From an uncultured Eubacteriales bacterium (GTDB taxonomy: Bacteria > Bacillota > Clostridia > Oscillospirales > CAG-272): 22,447 nucleotides of DNA. Each line of letters starts with the position of its first letter. Positions within the stretch are counted from its first letter, which is position 1. Location: the NCBI GenBank assembly GCA_934481515.1, contig CAKSPO010000032.1:1-22447 (forward strand), written 5' to 3'. Position numbers and translations under genes: made by a program. Below are positions 1 through 7,682 of the stretch, one piece after another. The notes under the pieces were generated by a model. It had not been told where the DNA came from and ran no database searches. It was given only the letters and a program-made list of their open reading frames with translations.

Positions 1-77
1 TATTTTCGCCGTACTTCAACACCTTGTCCGAGGTCTTTAAGCTATGTACCCAAAGCCCACGAAACGCAGGATTTTGA

Positions 78-551
78 ACTGAATTTGCGCTGTGGAACAT
101 TTCCGATGCTTCTCTGGGCACCGAAGAATTGGCGCATATGGAAATGATTGCGGCAATCATCCATCAATTGACCCGGAACCTGACCGAAGAGGAAATCGCC
201 GCTTCCCCCTTTGCAACGTATTTCACCGACCATACCATCGGCGTTTATCCGCTTTCGGCAGGAGGAATCCCATTCGACATGAAATATATCGGCGTCAAGG
301 GAGACGTCATTGCAGACCTGAGCGAGGACCTTGCCGCAGAGCAAAAAGCGCGTGTGACCTATGACAATCTGATCCGCCTTTGCGACGATCCGGACGTTTT
401 GGATCCCCTGCGGTACCTGCGGGAACGCGAAATCGTGCACTATCAGCGCTTCGGAGACGCACTCCGCATCACGCAGGATCACCTGGACAGCCGCAATTTC
501 TACGCCTTCAACCCTGCATTCGACCGCAAAACCACCAAAGGCGGGCACTAA
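78..551 (+). pseudogene. cotJC: CotJC-like manganese catalase, 5'-truncated
   Basis: The frame from 78 to the TAA at 549-551 encodes the C-terminal two-thirds of a CotJC/Mn-catalase spore inner-coat protein. Visible landmarks are GTEELAHMEM (the ExxH metal-ligand pair of helix 2), AAEQKAR (a further Glu ligand), LREREIVHYQRFG (a His ligand) and the family ending NFYAFNPAFD. Family members have about 190-200 residues and start with a helix carrying the first Glu ligand and a LRYLSQR-like stretch. None of this is present: homology begins abruptly near position 117, and the frame has a TGA at 75-77. The dimanganese site therefore cannot be complete. TGA is an ordinary stop elsewhere in the window (rpmJ ends with it), so recoding is unlikely. 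This is a decayed or rearranged copy, or an assembly junction close to the window edge. The gene is convergent with the ribosomal operon. Confidence 0.75.
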
Positions 552-621
552 CCGCTCCGGCAGTAGCTTCTCCCATTGAAAGCTACCTTTCCTCCGGTAC
601 CGCAACGGCAAAGATTCTTCT

Positions 622-650
622 GTTGCTTTTCCAAAAAGCAACAAGCTTTT
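622..650 (+). terminator. Possible cotJC terminator
   Basis: A 9-bp inverted repeat (622-630 with 634-642; arm gttgctttt, 3-nt loop) lies 70 bases after the cotJC stop and is followed by a short T-rich run at 647-650. The stem is A/T-rich and the T-tract is short, so this is a weaker call than the opposing terminator at 691-741. Confidence 0.4.
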
Positions 651-690
651 CACAGACGCCGCAACGACAAAAAACCATTGCCGTCTCGTC

Positions 691-741
691 AAAAAAGCAA
701 CAGGCACCCGCTGCAGAAATGCGGCGGGTGCCTGTTGCTTT
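691..741 (-). terminator. Rho-independent terminator of the S10-spc-alpha operon
   Basis: A near-perfect 22-bp stem (694-715 with 720-741, one G-T pair) closes on a GAAA sequence on the + strand (TTTC on the transcript) and, read on the minus strand, runs straight into six T residues (691-696). It lies 19 bases beyond the rplQ stop, so it ends the 31-gene operon and insulates it from cotJC on the opposite strand. Confidence 0.92.
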
Positions 742-759
742 CGGAACATCAACAAAGGC

Positions 760-1218
760 TCAAGCCTCTGCCTTCGGCTCCTCGGTCTTTTCCTCAGTCT
801 TCTTTTCGGCCTTTTTGGTAGTCTTCTTTGCGGGCTTCTTCTCCTCAACAGGAGCAGCCTGCGCTGCAGGAGCATCGTTGATAAGCTTTACCAGCGCCAT
901 CTCTGCGGCATCTCCGCGGCGCGGACCAAGCTTGAAGATCTGCGTATAACCACCGTTGCGGTTTTCGTAGCTGGGAGCAATCTCGCTGAACAGCTTCTTT
1001 ACAACATCATCCTTGGTGATATAGGCAAGTGCTGCGCGGCGGCTGGCAAGCGTATTCTTCTTGCCGAGGGTAATCATTTTTTCTGCCATGGAACGAACTT
1101 CCTTTGCTCTGGTGAGCGTCGTTTCAATCTGTCCGTTCTCAAGCAGCAAGGTAACCATTCCACGCAGCATTGCATTTCTGTGCGCGGTGGTTCTGCCAAG
1201 TTTTCTGGATCCGGGCAT
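760..1218 (-). CDS. rplQ: Ribosomal protein bL17
   Basis: Large-subunit protein of the exit-tunnel side and last gene of the alpha operon. The N-terminus MPGSRKLGRTTAHRNAMLRGM and the block near residues 85-105 (YENRNGGYTQIFKLGPRRGDAAEMA) are diagnostic. The family core ends near residue 117; the remaining 35 residues are an Ala/Lys/Glu-rich low-complexity tail (AKKTTKKAEKKTEEK...), probably disordered and variable between species. A clear AAGGAGG lies upstream of the ATG at 1218, 63 bases after rpoA. The gene is followed by the strong terminator at 691-741. Confidence 0.97.
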   Translation of the reverse strand: MPGSRKLGRTTAHRNAMLRGMVTLLLENGQIETTLTRAKEVRSMAEKMITLGKKNTLASRRAALAYITKDDVVKKLFSEIAPSYENRNGGYTQIFKLGPRRGDAAEMALVKLINDAPAAQAAPVEEKKPAKKTTKKAEKKTEEKTEEPKAEA

Positions 1219-1281
1219 TTTCGGTCCCTCCTTCTGCTATACGAATAAAAGTTTTAGATTCCGTGCGTCTGAAATCGCGGC

Positions 1282-2256
1282 TCACTCTTCTTCTCTCTTG
1301 AGATCAAGTCCCAAAGAGTGAAGCTTCTGAATAACTTCCTCCAGCGATTTTTTACCGAGGTTGCGAACCTTAATCATGTCCTCCTCGGTACGGCTGATCA
1401 GATCTTCAACCGTATCAATGCCTGCACGCTTCAAGCAATTGAAGCTCCGCACAGACATGTCAAGCTCCTCAATGGTCATCTCAAGAACCTTTTCTTTGAT
1501 TGTCTCTTCTCTTTCGACCATGATCTCTGCCTTCTTTGCTTCATCAGACAAATCCACAAACAAGTTGAGATGCTCGTTGAGAATCTTGGCACCCAAAGAG
1601 ATCGCTTCCTTCGCGGAAATCGTTCCGTTGGTCAGCACCTCTAAGGTCAGCTTATCATAATCCGTGACGTTTCCGACACGAGTGTTGTCAACCGTGTAAT
1701 TGACATTGTACACAGGTGTGTAAATGGAGTCGGTATAAATGGTTCCGATCGGGGCAGAAGCCGCCATACCAAGAATCTGTGTATGCTGCTGCTTATTCTT
1801 GTCCTGAGAAACATATCCGCGACCGGAGCCAAAGGTCAGTTCCATATAGAACCGCTCATTCTCTCCGACGGTAGCAATATGATGCTCCGGATTCAGAATC
1901 TCAATATCGGAATCCTGCTTGATATCTCCTGCCGTCACATCTCTTTCGCCGGTCACATCAATCATCACCATTTTGGGACCCGCACAATGAAGCTTTGCAA
2001 TAATGCCCTTCACATTCAGCACAATCTCGGTAACGTCCTCTTTAACGCCCGGAATTGTAGAGAACTCATGCAGAACGCCGTCAATTTTGATGCTTGTAAC
2101 GGCATATCCGGGAAGAGAGCTGAGCAGAACTCTGCGCAGGGAATTTCCGAGGGTGATTCCGTAACCACGCTCCAACGGCTCCACAATGAAGGTACCGCGA
2201 GTACCATCTTCACTCAGGTCAACCGTTGTGATATTTGGCTTTTCAATCTCAATCAT
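1282..2256 (-). CDS. rpoA: DNA-directed RNA polymerase subunit alpha
   Basis: Scaffold subunit of RNA polymerase; the N-terminal domain dimerises and nucleates assembly with beta and beta', the C-terminal domain contacts UP elements and activators. The 324 residues match family length. The alpha-NTD signature ERGYGITLGNSLRRVLLSSLPG is near residues 29-50. The alpha-CTD is complete from about residue 258, with ELDMSVRSFNCLKRAGI and the helix-hairpin-helix KVRNLGKKSLEEV, and ends in a short acidic tail (KREEE). The ATG at 2256 has an AAGGAGG 11 bases upstream. A 99-base spacer separates it from rpsD, larger than most gaps in this operon, but no confident promoter is visible there. Confidence 0.98.
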   Translation of the reverse strand: MIEIEKPNITTVDLSEDGTRGTFIVEPLERGYGITLGNSLRRVLLSSLPGYAVTSIKIDGVLHEFSTIPGVKEDVTEIVLNVKGIIAKLHCAGPKMVMIDVTGERDVTAGDIKQDSDIEILNPEHHIATVGENERFYMELTFGSGRGYVSQDKNKQQHTQILGMAASAPIGTIYTDSIYTPVYNVNYTVDNTRVGNVTDYDKLTLEVLTNGTISAKEAISLGAKILNEHLNLFVDLSDEAKKAEIMVEREETIKEKVLEMTIEELDMSVRSFNCLKRAGIDTVEDLISRTEEDMIKVRNLGKKSLEEVIQKLHSLGLDLKREEE

Positions 2257-2355
2257 TCCAAATAAAACCTCCTTATATTATTTCGGTGCAATGGGGTTGA
2301 ACGCAAAAGAGGAAAACCATTCTTCTCCCGCGTTGTTTGGAAAATCCGGGCGGGA

Positions 2356-2982
2356 TTACTTGGAATAAAGTTCGACGATGAGCTGTTCGTTGAAATCGAA
2401 ATCAACGTCCTCTCTTGCGGGAAGTGCCAGAACGGTAGCAGTCATAGCGTCTGCCTTGACCTCCAGCCACTTGGGAGCGGTCATGGTAGCAGCAGACTCA
2501 GCCAGAGCCTTGAACTTCACGGAATCGCGGCTGCTTTCCTTCACGGAGATAACATCCCCTGCCTTGACAATCAGAGAAGGAATGTTGACCTTCTTGCCGT
2601 TGAGGGTGAAGTGACCGTGCAGAACCAGCTGACGGGCTTCCTTGTGAGAAGCGGCAAAGCCCATTCTGTAAACCACGTTGTCCAGACGACGCTCCAACAG
2701 GCAGATCAGGTTTTCACCGGTCATACCCTCTTTGCGGTCTGCCTCTTCAAAGTAGTTGACAAACTGCTTCTCAAGAACGCCGTAGTATCTTCTGGTCTTC
2801 TGCTTTTCACGCATCTGCAGACCGTACTCTCTCATCTTCTTGTTTGCGGCGCCGTGCTGACCGGGAGCAGTGTTTCTGCGGTCCAGTGCGCACTTGCCGG
2901 AAGTGCAGCGATCACCTTTCAGGAAAAGCTTGGTGCCCTCCCGACGGCAAAGTCTGCAAACAGGTCCAGTATATCTTGCCAT
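2356..2982 (-). CDS. rpsD: Ribosomal protein uS4, zinc-binding (C+) form
   Basis: Primary 16S rRNA-binding assembly protein of the small subunit. The 208 residues carry the N-terminal domain with four cysteines at 9, 12, 26 and 31 (CRLC...CTSGKC), the arrangement of the zinc-containing C+ form, and an S4 RNA-binding domain from about residue 97 (LERRLDNVVYRMGFAASHKEARQLVLHGHFTLNGKKVNIPS). In several bacteria S4 represses the alpha operon by binding its mRNA; no S4 pseudoknot could be verified by eye here. A GGAGGT precedes the ATG at 2982. The gene sits between rpsK and rpoA, the normal Firmicutes order. Confidence 0.98.
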   Translation of the reverse strand: MARYTGPVCRLCRREGTKLFLKGDRCTSGKCALDRRNTAPGQHGAANKKMREYGLQMREKQKTRRYYGVLEKQFVNYFEEADRKEGMTGENLICLLERRLDNVVYRMGFAASHKEARQLVLHGHFTLNGKKVNIPSLIVKAGDVISVKESSRDSVKFKALAESAATMTAPKWLEVKADAMTATVLALPAREDVDFDFNEQLIVELYSK

Positions 2983-3006
2983 AATATTTGTACCTCCAAC
3001 GAATAA

Positions 3007-3408
3007 TTAAACGCGACGGCGCTTGGGCGGTCTGCAACCGTTGTGCGGAATCGGCGTTACGTCTTTGATCATGGTGATCTGAAGACCAACCGTCTCCAGC
3101 GCGCGGATAGCGGATTCACGACCGGCACCCGGTCCCTTGACGAAAACCTCTACCGACTTCAGTCCGTGCTCGATTGCAGCCTTTGCGGCATTTTCGGAAG
3201 CAGACTGAGCTGCAAACGGGGTGGACTTTCTGGAGCCTCTGAAACCGAGTTCTCCGGCAGATGCCCAGGAAATGGTATTGCCCTCTACGTCGGAAATGGT
3301 AACGATCGTGTTGTTGAACGTGGACTGAATGTGCACGGAACCCTTTTCGATGTTCTTTCTCTCGCGGCGTTTTTTGACAACTTTCTTTGTTGCTACAGCT
3401 TTTGCCAT
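3007..3408 (-). CDS. rpsK: Ribosomal protein uS11
   Basis: Small-subunit platform protein next to the mRNA exit. The core HIQSTFNNTIVTISD, GFRGSRKSTPFAAQ, VFVKGPGAGRESAIRAL and the terminal TPIPHNGCRPPKRRRV are all present in 133 residues. The basic start (MAKAVATKKVVKKRRERKN) is typical of Clostridia and has no separate fold. AAGGAG is found upstream of the ATG at 3408; the gene starts 15 bases after the rpsM stop, consistent with translational coupling. Confidence 0.98.
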   Translation of the reverse strand: MAKAVATKKVVKKRRERKNIEKGSVHIQSTFNNTIVTISDVEGNTISWASAGELGFRGSRKSTPFAAQSASENAAKAAIEHGLKSVEVFVKGPGAGRESAIRALETVGLQITMIKDVTPIPHNGCRPPKRRRV

Positions 3409-3423
3409 TTTTATGCCACTCCT

Positions 3424-3792
3424 TTACTTCTTCTTGTTCGCAATGGTCTTTGCGGGACCCTTACGTGTTCTTGCATTGGTCTTGGTTCTCTGACCTCTCA
3501 CCGGAAGTCCCTTTCTGTGACGGATTCCGCGATAGCAGTTGATCTCCACCATTCTCTTGATGTTCATTGCAACATCGCGGCGGAGGTCACCCTCTACAGT
3601 GTAGGAACGCTCAATCTCATCACGCAACTTGGCTACCTCGGTCTCAGTCAGATCCTTTGCGCGGGTGTCCGGGTTGATGCCGGTCGCAGCAAGGATATCT
3701 TTTGCGCTCTTGCGGCCGATACCGTAGATATAGGTAAGGGCGATCTCTACGCGCTTGTTGTTCGGAATATCAACACCAGCTATACGAGCCAT
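3424..3792 (-). CDS. rpsM: Ribosomal protein uS13
   Basis: Small-subunit head protein that forms bridges to the large subunit and touches the P-site tRNA. The N-terminus MARIAGVDIPNNKR, the helix-two-turn-helix YIYGIGRKSAKDIL and the tRNA-proximal tail GLPVRGQRTKTNARTRKGP are diagnostic; 122 residues is the family length. The ribosome binding site is AAAGGTGA, somewhat further from the ATG at 3792 than usual. It follows rpmJ by 38 bases. Confidence 0.98.
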   Translation of the reverse strand: MARIAGVDIPNNKRVEIALTYIYGIGRKSAKDILAATGINPDTRAKDLTETEVAKLRDEIERSYTVEGDLRRDVAMNIKRMVEINCYRGIRHRKGLPVRGQRTKTNARTRKGPAKTIANKKK

Positions 3793-3830
3793 ACTGTTTA
3801 TTCACCTTTCTGTTGATTTTCGGTCTCTGC

Positions 3831-3944
3831 TCAACCCTGTCTCTGCTTATGCTTCGGGTTTTCGCAGATCACCATGATTTTTCCTTTTCTCTTGATGATC
3901 TTGCATTTTTCGCAGATCTTCTTTACGGATGGTTTCACCTTCAT
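3831..3944 (-). CDS. rpmJ: Ribosomal protein bL36 (zinc ribbon form)
   Basis: A 37-codon gene, ATG at 3944 to TGA at 3831-3833. The product begins MKVKPSVKKICEKCKIIKRK and ends NPKHKQRQG. The zinc ligands C11, C14, C27 and H32 are intact, so this is the C+ form that stabilises the 23S domain V-VI junction. It lies in its standard place between infA and rpsM. The Shine-Dalgarno region is weak (AAAGGT about 16 bases upstream, GAGA closer), suggesting that ribosomes arriving from infA, 45 bases upstream, help initiation. Confidence 0.97.
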   Translation of the reverse strand: MKVKPSVKKICEKCKIIKRKGKIMVICENPKHKQRQG

Positions 3945-3989
3945 TGTGTCTCTACCATACCTTTCTTGCTGTATTTGATTCTGCAAAGC

Positions 3990-4211
3990 TTATTTTGCAC
4001 GCCAGGTGATACGTCCCTTCGTCAGGTCGTAGACCGAGACCTCAATGGTTACGCGGTCACCGGGCAGAATTTTGATATAGTTCATGCGAAGCTTGCCGGA
4101 AATATGTGCGGTCACGATATGACCGTTCGGCAATTTGACTTTGAAGCAGGCGTTGGGCAGAGCCTCCACAACCGTACCTTCAAACTCAATTACATCGTCC
4201 TTCTGTGCCAG
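3990..4211 (-). CDS. infA: Translation initiation factor IF-1 with a CTG start
   Basis: IF-1 occupies the 30S A site during initiation and works with IF2 and IF3. The 73-residue frame ends ..DLTKGRITWRAK-TAA and contains the whole OB fold: QKDDVIEFEGTVVEALPN, FKVKLPNGHIVTAHISGKLR, NYIKILPGDRVTIEVS. No ATG, GTG or TTG lies in frame where the protein should begin. The codon equivalent to the usual initiator in MAKKDDVIE is CTG (4209-4211), and an excellent AAGGAGG lies exactly 7 bases before it, so CTG is the called start. An ATT two codons earlier touches the ribosome binding site too closely. An internal ATG would delete much of the fold. The gene follows map by 35 bases. Confidence 0.9.
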   Translation of the reverse strand: MAQKDDVIEFEGTVVEALPNACFKVKLPNGHIVTAHISGKLRMNYIKILPGDRVTIEVSVYDLTKGRITWRAK

Positions 4212-4246
4212 AAGAATCCCTCCTTGCCAAATGAATTTGTGTGTGA

Positions 4247-5008
4247 TCAGAAGCCCTTTTCCACTTCCGTCAGAACCAGAACTCCGTCGCTGGTCAGCGC
4301 CACTGTATTTTCATAGTGAGCAGAAAGCGTTCCGTCCGCGGTTTTTACAGTCCAACCGTCCGGCAGCTCCATCACATTTTCCGAACCGATGTTTACCATC
4401 GGTTCAATTGCAATGGTCATACCGGCGCAAAGGCGCAGACCTCTTCCGGGCGTTCCGTAATTGGGAACATCCGGAGATTCATGCATCTCCGTCCCAATCC
4501 CGTGCCCGACATAACGCTTGACCGTGCTGAACCCGTTCTCACGAACCAGACCGTCAATGGCAGCGCCGACATCCCCCAGATGGTTTCCCGCCCGGAGCAC
4601 CTCAATGCCTGCCCAAAAGCTGTCCCGTGTCACCTTGATCAGCCGTTTTGCTTCTTCACTGACTTCTCCTACCGGAATGGTTCTTGCGGAATCCCCGACA
4701 TACCCGTGATAGGTTGCTCCCGTGTCTACCTTGACAATGTCGCCCTCATGCAAAATCCGATGTTTGGAAGGGATCCCGTGGATGACCTCGTCGTTGATGC
4801 TGACGCAGGCGCTTGCCGGAAAGCCGCCGTAGCCGAGGAACGTGGGAACAGCACCGCATTTTTCGATATAACGGCGAACCGCCAGATCAATCTCATAGGT
4901 GCTGATTCCCGGCCGGATCATATCACGGGCGACGAGTAGAGCCTCGCCCGTGATCCGACCCGCGTCCTTCATGGCGGAAATCTGTGTCGAATTTTTCAGA
5001 TGAATCAT
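4247..5008 (-). CDS. map: Methionine aminopeptidase type I
   Basis: Removes the initiator methionine from nascent cytosolic proteins; a two-metal pita-bread enzyme. Counting from MIHLKN, the metal ligands are D95 and D106 (VDTGATYHGYVGDSA), H169 (GHGIG), E202 (IEPMV) and E233 (YENTVAL), and H78 in DEVIHGIP is the substrate-binding histidine. The 253 residues are the plain class-I length with no N-terminal zinc extension. I chose the ATG at 5008: it lies just after the adk stop, about 9 bases beyond a GAGG inside the end of adk. A TTG at 5023 would add five basic residues and overlap adk. The spacing implies coupling to adk. Confidence 0.96.
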   Translation of the reverse strand: MIHLKNSTQISAMKDAGRITGEALLVARDMIRPGISTYEIDLAVRRYIEKCGAVPTFLGYGGFPASACVSINDEVIHGIPSKHRILHEGDIVKVDTGATYHGYVGDSARTIPVGEVSEEAKRLIKVTRDSFWAGIEVLRAGNHLGDVGAAIDGLVRENGFSTVKRYVGHGIGTEMHESPDVPNYGTPGRGLRLCAGMTIAIEPMVNIGSENVMELPDGWTVKTADGTLSAHYENTVALTSDGVLVLTEVEKGF

Positions 5009-5012
5009 TCGC

Positions 5013-5651
5013 TTACGCCTCAAAAGACTGTAAAGCCCGGAAGACCAGTGCAGTGGTATCCGCTACCGCTTCCTGCCCTTCCACCGTTACCAGAAGCCCC
5101 TTCTTGGAATAGAATTCCTTGAGCGGTTCGGTTTCGCGATGGAATGTGTTCAGTCTTTTCTTCACTGTTTCTGCCGCGTCATCGGCTCTCACATAAAGCG
5201 CCGTGCCGCATTTGTCACACACATCCTCCGATTTTGGGGGATTGTACTTGACATGATAGGATGCACCGCAGGGGCAGACTCTGCGTCCGCTCATGCGTTC
5301 GATGATTTTTTCATCCGGAACCTCAATGCTGAGAACCACATCAATCCGGACTCCCATCGCTTCCAGGGCTTCCGCCTGCGGAATCGACCGCGGGAATCCA
5401 TCCAGAATGAAGCCGTTCTCGCAATTGTGCTCCACCATATACTTCTTGATGATTCCAATCACAACGGAATCGGGAACCAGCTGTCCCGCCTCAATATAGG
5501 ACTGCGCCTCTTTACCAAGCTCGGTACCGGCCTTGCGTTCCGCACGGAGGATGTCCCCCGTCGAAATAGCAGGAATATGATACTTTTCGGAAATCTTCGC
5601 GGATTGGGTTCCTTTCCCCGCTCCGGGAGCACCCAGTAAAATCAGATTCAT
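5013..5651 (-). CDS. adk: Adenylate kinase, zinc-containing LID
   Basis: Interconverts ATP + AMP and 2 ADP in the cytosol. The P-loop GAPGAGKGTQ is at residues 8-17, the NMP-binding part has STGDILR, and DGFPRS near 84-89 contacts AMP. The long-form LID carries four cysteines (126, 128, 145, 148) for zinc, as in Gram-positive enzymes, but the first pair is C-x-C (CPCG) where the usual spacing is C-x2-C. Length 212 is normal. It sits between secY and map as in most Firmicutes. Confidence 0.97.
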   Translation of the reverse strand: MNLILLGAPGAGKGTQSAKISEKYHIPAISTGDILRAERKAGTELGKEAQSYIEAGQLVPDSVVIGIIKKYMVEHNCENGFILDGFPRSIPQAEALEAMGVRIDVVLSIEVPDEKIIERMSGRRVCPCGASYHVKYNPPKSEDVCDKCGTALYVRADDAAETVKKRLNTFHRETEPLKEFYSKKGLLVTVEGQEAVADTTALVFRALQSFEA

Positions 5652-5675
5652 AGTTTCCTCCGTTTGAATTTCGGA

Positions 5676-7022
5676 TCAATCAAGGAAGCCTTTGTAATTG
5701 CGCATCGACAGCTGCGCTTCAATATCCCGCACCGTTTCCAGAGCAACACCGACCGCAATCAGGAGAGAGGTTCCCGTGAAAGCGATACTGGTAAAGCTTC
5801 CGCCTGCGGCGGATACGATTCCGCTCACAATCAGCGGAACTCCGGAAATCACAGCAAGGAATACTGCACCCATCATCGTCACACGATTCAGGATCTTCTT
5901 GATAAACGGAGCCATTTCCTGCGGACGGATACCGATAATCGCACCGCCGTTGCTCCGGATATTGTTTGCAACCTCCACCGGATTGAAGGAGATCGCAATG
6001 TAGAAGAAGGAGAACGCGAAAATCAGGGCAATATACACAATGATATAAATCGGTGTAGAGGTTCCCAACCATTTTTCAACGAAGGAAGCAAATCCCGTGT
6101 TGGGAATGAACGCTGCAATCATGGAAGGCAGAGACACGATCGAGCTTGCGAAGATGACCGGCATAACGCCTGCCATATTCATCTTCAGCGGAAGATTGGT
6201 CTTCTGACCGCCATACATCTTGCGTCCGACCACCTTCTTTGCGTAGATGATCTTAATCCGTCTTTCGGAGTTGGTAAACCACACAATCAGAACGATTGCG
6301 GCAAGTGCAAGCGCCAGAGAAATCAGAACCTCAACGATACCGAGGATATAATTCCATGCGTTTGCGCTGGCATCTTTTGCAACACCTGCGGGAACCATGT
6401 TAATCAGCTCCTGCACCCGTGCGGAAACACGGGAGATGATGTTTGCAAACAGGATGATGGAAATACCGTTGCCGATACCGTGGTCGTTGATCTTTTCCGC
6501 CAGCCACATGATAATGGAAGCACCTGCGCAGAAGCAGAAAATCATAACGAACATGGCAAAGTAGTAGTTGACCGGATTATTGCTGCCGTTTCTGGAAACC
6601 GTCAGAAATCCCTGATTTCCGAGCAGGTTCACATAACCGTAAGCCGTAATCAGCGCCAGACCGACCGTCACCCAACGGGTCGCGGCGGTAATTTTCTTTC
6701 TGCCTTCCTCATCCTTGGAGAGCTTCTCCAGTTTGGGGAATGCAATGGTCAACAGCTGAATCACGATGGAAGCCGTGATATACGGGCTGACCGAAAGAGC
6801 GAAGATCGTACCGTTGCTGAAGGCGCTGCCGGACAGCATATTCAGAAATGCGAAAATACCGTTACCGGAAGCCCATGTGCTGTACAGAGAAATCAGACCT
6901 ACATTGACATAAGGAACATAAAGGTTCGCACCGATGCGATACAGAAGGATCACAACCAGCGTGAAGATGAGCTTTTTCCGAAGCTCCGGGACTTTCCATG
7001 CGTTCTTGAACGTCTGAAACAT
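5676..7022 (-). CDS. secY: Preprotein translocase channel subunit SecY
   Basis: Central membrane channel for Sec export and membrane-protein insertion. The 448-residue protein starts MFQTFKNAWKVPELRKK, followed by ten predicted hydrophobic helices; the plug-adjacent GIFAFLNMLSGSAF, the conserved GNGISI in the middle (HGIGNGISIILFANI), and the cytosolic loop SERRIKIIYAKKVVGRKMYGGQKTNLPLKMNMAGVMPVIFASS are all recognisable. It starts two bases after the rplO stop; the ribosome binding site GAGGAGG lies inside the last rplO codons, so the two are tightly coupled. Confidence 0.98.
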   Translation of the reverse strand: MFQTFKNAWKVPELRKKLIFTLVVILLYRIGANLYVPYVNVGLISLYSTWASGNGIFAFLNMLSGSAFSNGTIFALSVSPYITASIVIQLLTIAFPKLEKLSKDEEGRKKITAATRWVTVGLALITAYGYVNLLGNQGFLTVSRNGSNNPVNYYFAMFVMIFCFCAGASIIMWLAEKINDHGIGNGISIILFANIISRVSARVQELINMVPAGVAKDASANAWNYILGIVEVLISLALALAAIVLIVWFTNSERRIKIIYAKKVVGRKMYGGQKTNLPLKMNMAGVMPVIFASSIVSLPSMIAAFIPNTGFASFVEKWLGTSTPIYIIVYIALIFAFSFFYIAISFNPVEVANNIRSNGGAIIGIRPQEMAPFIKKILNRVTMMGAVFLAVISGVPLIVSGIVSAAGGSFTSIAFTGTSLLIAVGVALETVRDIEAQLSMRNYKGFLD

Positions 7023-7024
7023 CC

Positions 7025-7471
7025 TTATACCTCCTCTGCCTTACCGCCTGCTGCCTCAATCTTCTCCTTGGCAGTTGCCGAAAAAACGGCTGCCTTCACA
7101 GTGAGTTTTTTATTCAGCTCGCCGCCGCCCAGAACCTTCAGTCCTGCCATCGGCTTGCGAACGATTTTTGCTGCCAGCAGCATTTCCAGATCAACAACCG
7201 TTCCGTCAACGAATCTGTTCAGATCCGCAACATTGACGATTGCATAATTGACTGCGAAATGATTGTGGAAGCCTCTCTTCGGGTGGGTTCTGTAAATCGG
7301 GAACTGACCGCCCTCAAAGCCGGGTCTGACACCGCCGCCGGAGCGCGCGTTCTGACCCTTGTGACCCTTGCCGGCAGTTTTGCCGTTACCGGATCCGGTA
7401 CCTCTGCCCTTGCGCCAAGCCGCCTTTGCGGAACCTTCAGCAGGGCTAAGTTCATGGAGTTTCATCTGCAA
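7025..7471 (-). CDS. rplO: Ribosomal protein uL15
   Basis: Late-assembly large-subunit protein. The first residues MQMKLHELSPAEGSAKAAWRKGRG and the glycine-rich extension GTGSGNGKTAGKGHKGQNARSGGGVRPGFEGGQ that threads through 23S rRNA are diagnostic, and GLKVLGGGELNKKLTVKA is the C-terminal globular part. The length of 148 residues is normal. The start follows a GGAGG within 10 bases, and the stop lies directly in front of secY. Confidence 0.97.
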   Translation of the reverse strand: MQMKLHELSPAEGSAKAAWRKGRGTGSGNGKTAGKGHKGQNARSGGGVRPGFEGGQFPIYRTHPKRGFHNHFAVNYAIVNVADLNRFVDGTVVDLEMLLAAKIVRKPMAGLKVLGGGELNKKLTVKAAVFSATAKEKIEAAGGKAEEV

Positions 7472-7479
7472 TTACCTCC

Positions 7480-7665
7480 TTATGCATTTTCTACGGTTTC
7501 CACCGTAACAACGTGCGAAAGGATTTTCACCTTGCCGGCAAGAACCGCGTTGTCCTCATGGAGAACACTGTCACCGATTTTGTTCAGACCCAGTGTTTTT
7601 GCAGTTGCCTTCTGATTCGGCTTTGCGCCGATCAGGCTTTTTGTCAGTGTAACTTTTTTCATCAT
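7480..7665 (-). CDS. rpmD: Ribosomal protein uL30
   Basis: Small large-subunit protein of 61 residues: MMKKVTLTKSLIGAKPNQKATAKTLGL..., with the family motif KxTLxKSxIG and the conserved turn LGLNKIGDSV. I start it at the ATG at 7665, seven bases after an AGAGGGGG ribosome binding site; an ATG follows immediately at 7662, and an upstream alternative would run into rpsE and lacks its own site. It lies in the usual rpsE-rpmD-rplO order. Confidence 0.94.
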   Translation of the reverse strand: MMKKVTLTKSLIGAKPNQKATAKTLGLNKIGDSVLHEDNAVLAGKVKILSHVVTVETVENA

Positions 7666-7682
7666 TTTGTTACCCCCTCTGC

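Noticed and set aside
75..77. In-frame TGA in cotJC as a recoded codon (Sec or Trp)
   Set aside because: Upstream sequence has no CotJC similarity and TGA is a normal stop for rpmJ and the 17514-18392 gene; disruption is simpler.
2257..2355. Possible internal promoter for rpoA in the 99-base spacer
   Set aside because: The best -10-like sequence overlaps the ribosome binding site and the spacing to TTGCGT is poor.
5664..7247. 527-residue open frame on the + strand opposite secY and rplO
   Set aside because: It is antisense to two certain genes; its His/Asn/Arg-rich composition is what the complement of membrane-protein codons produces, and no domain is recognisable.
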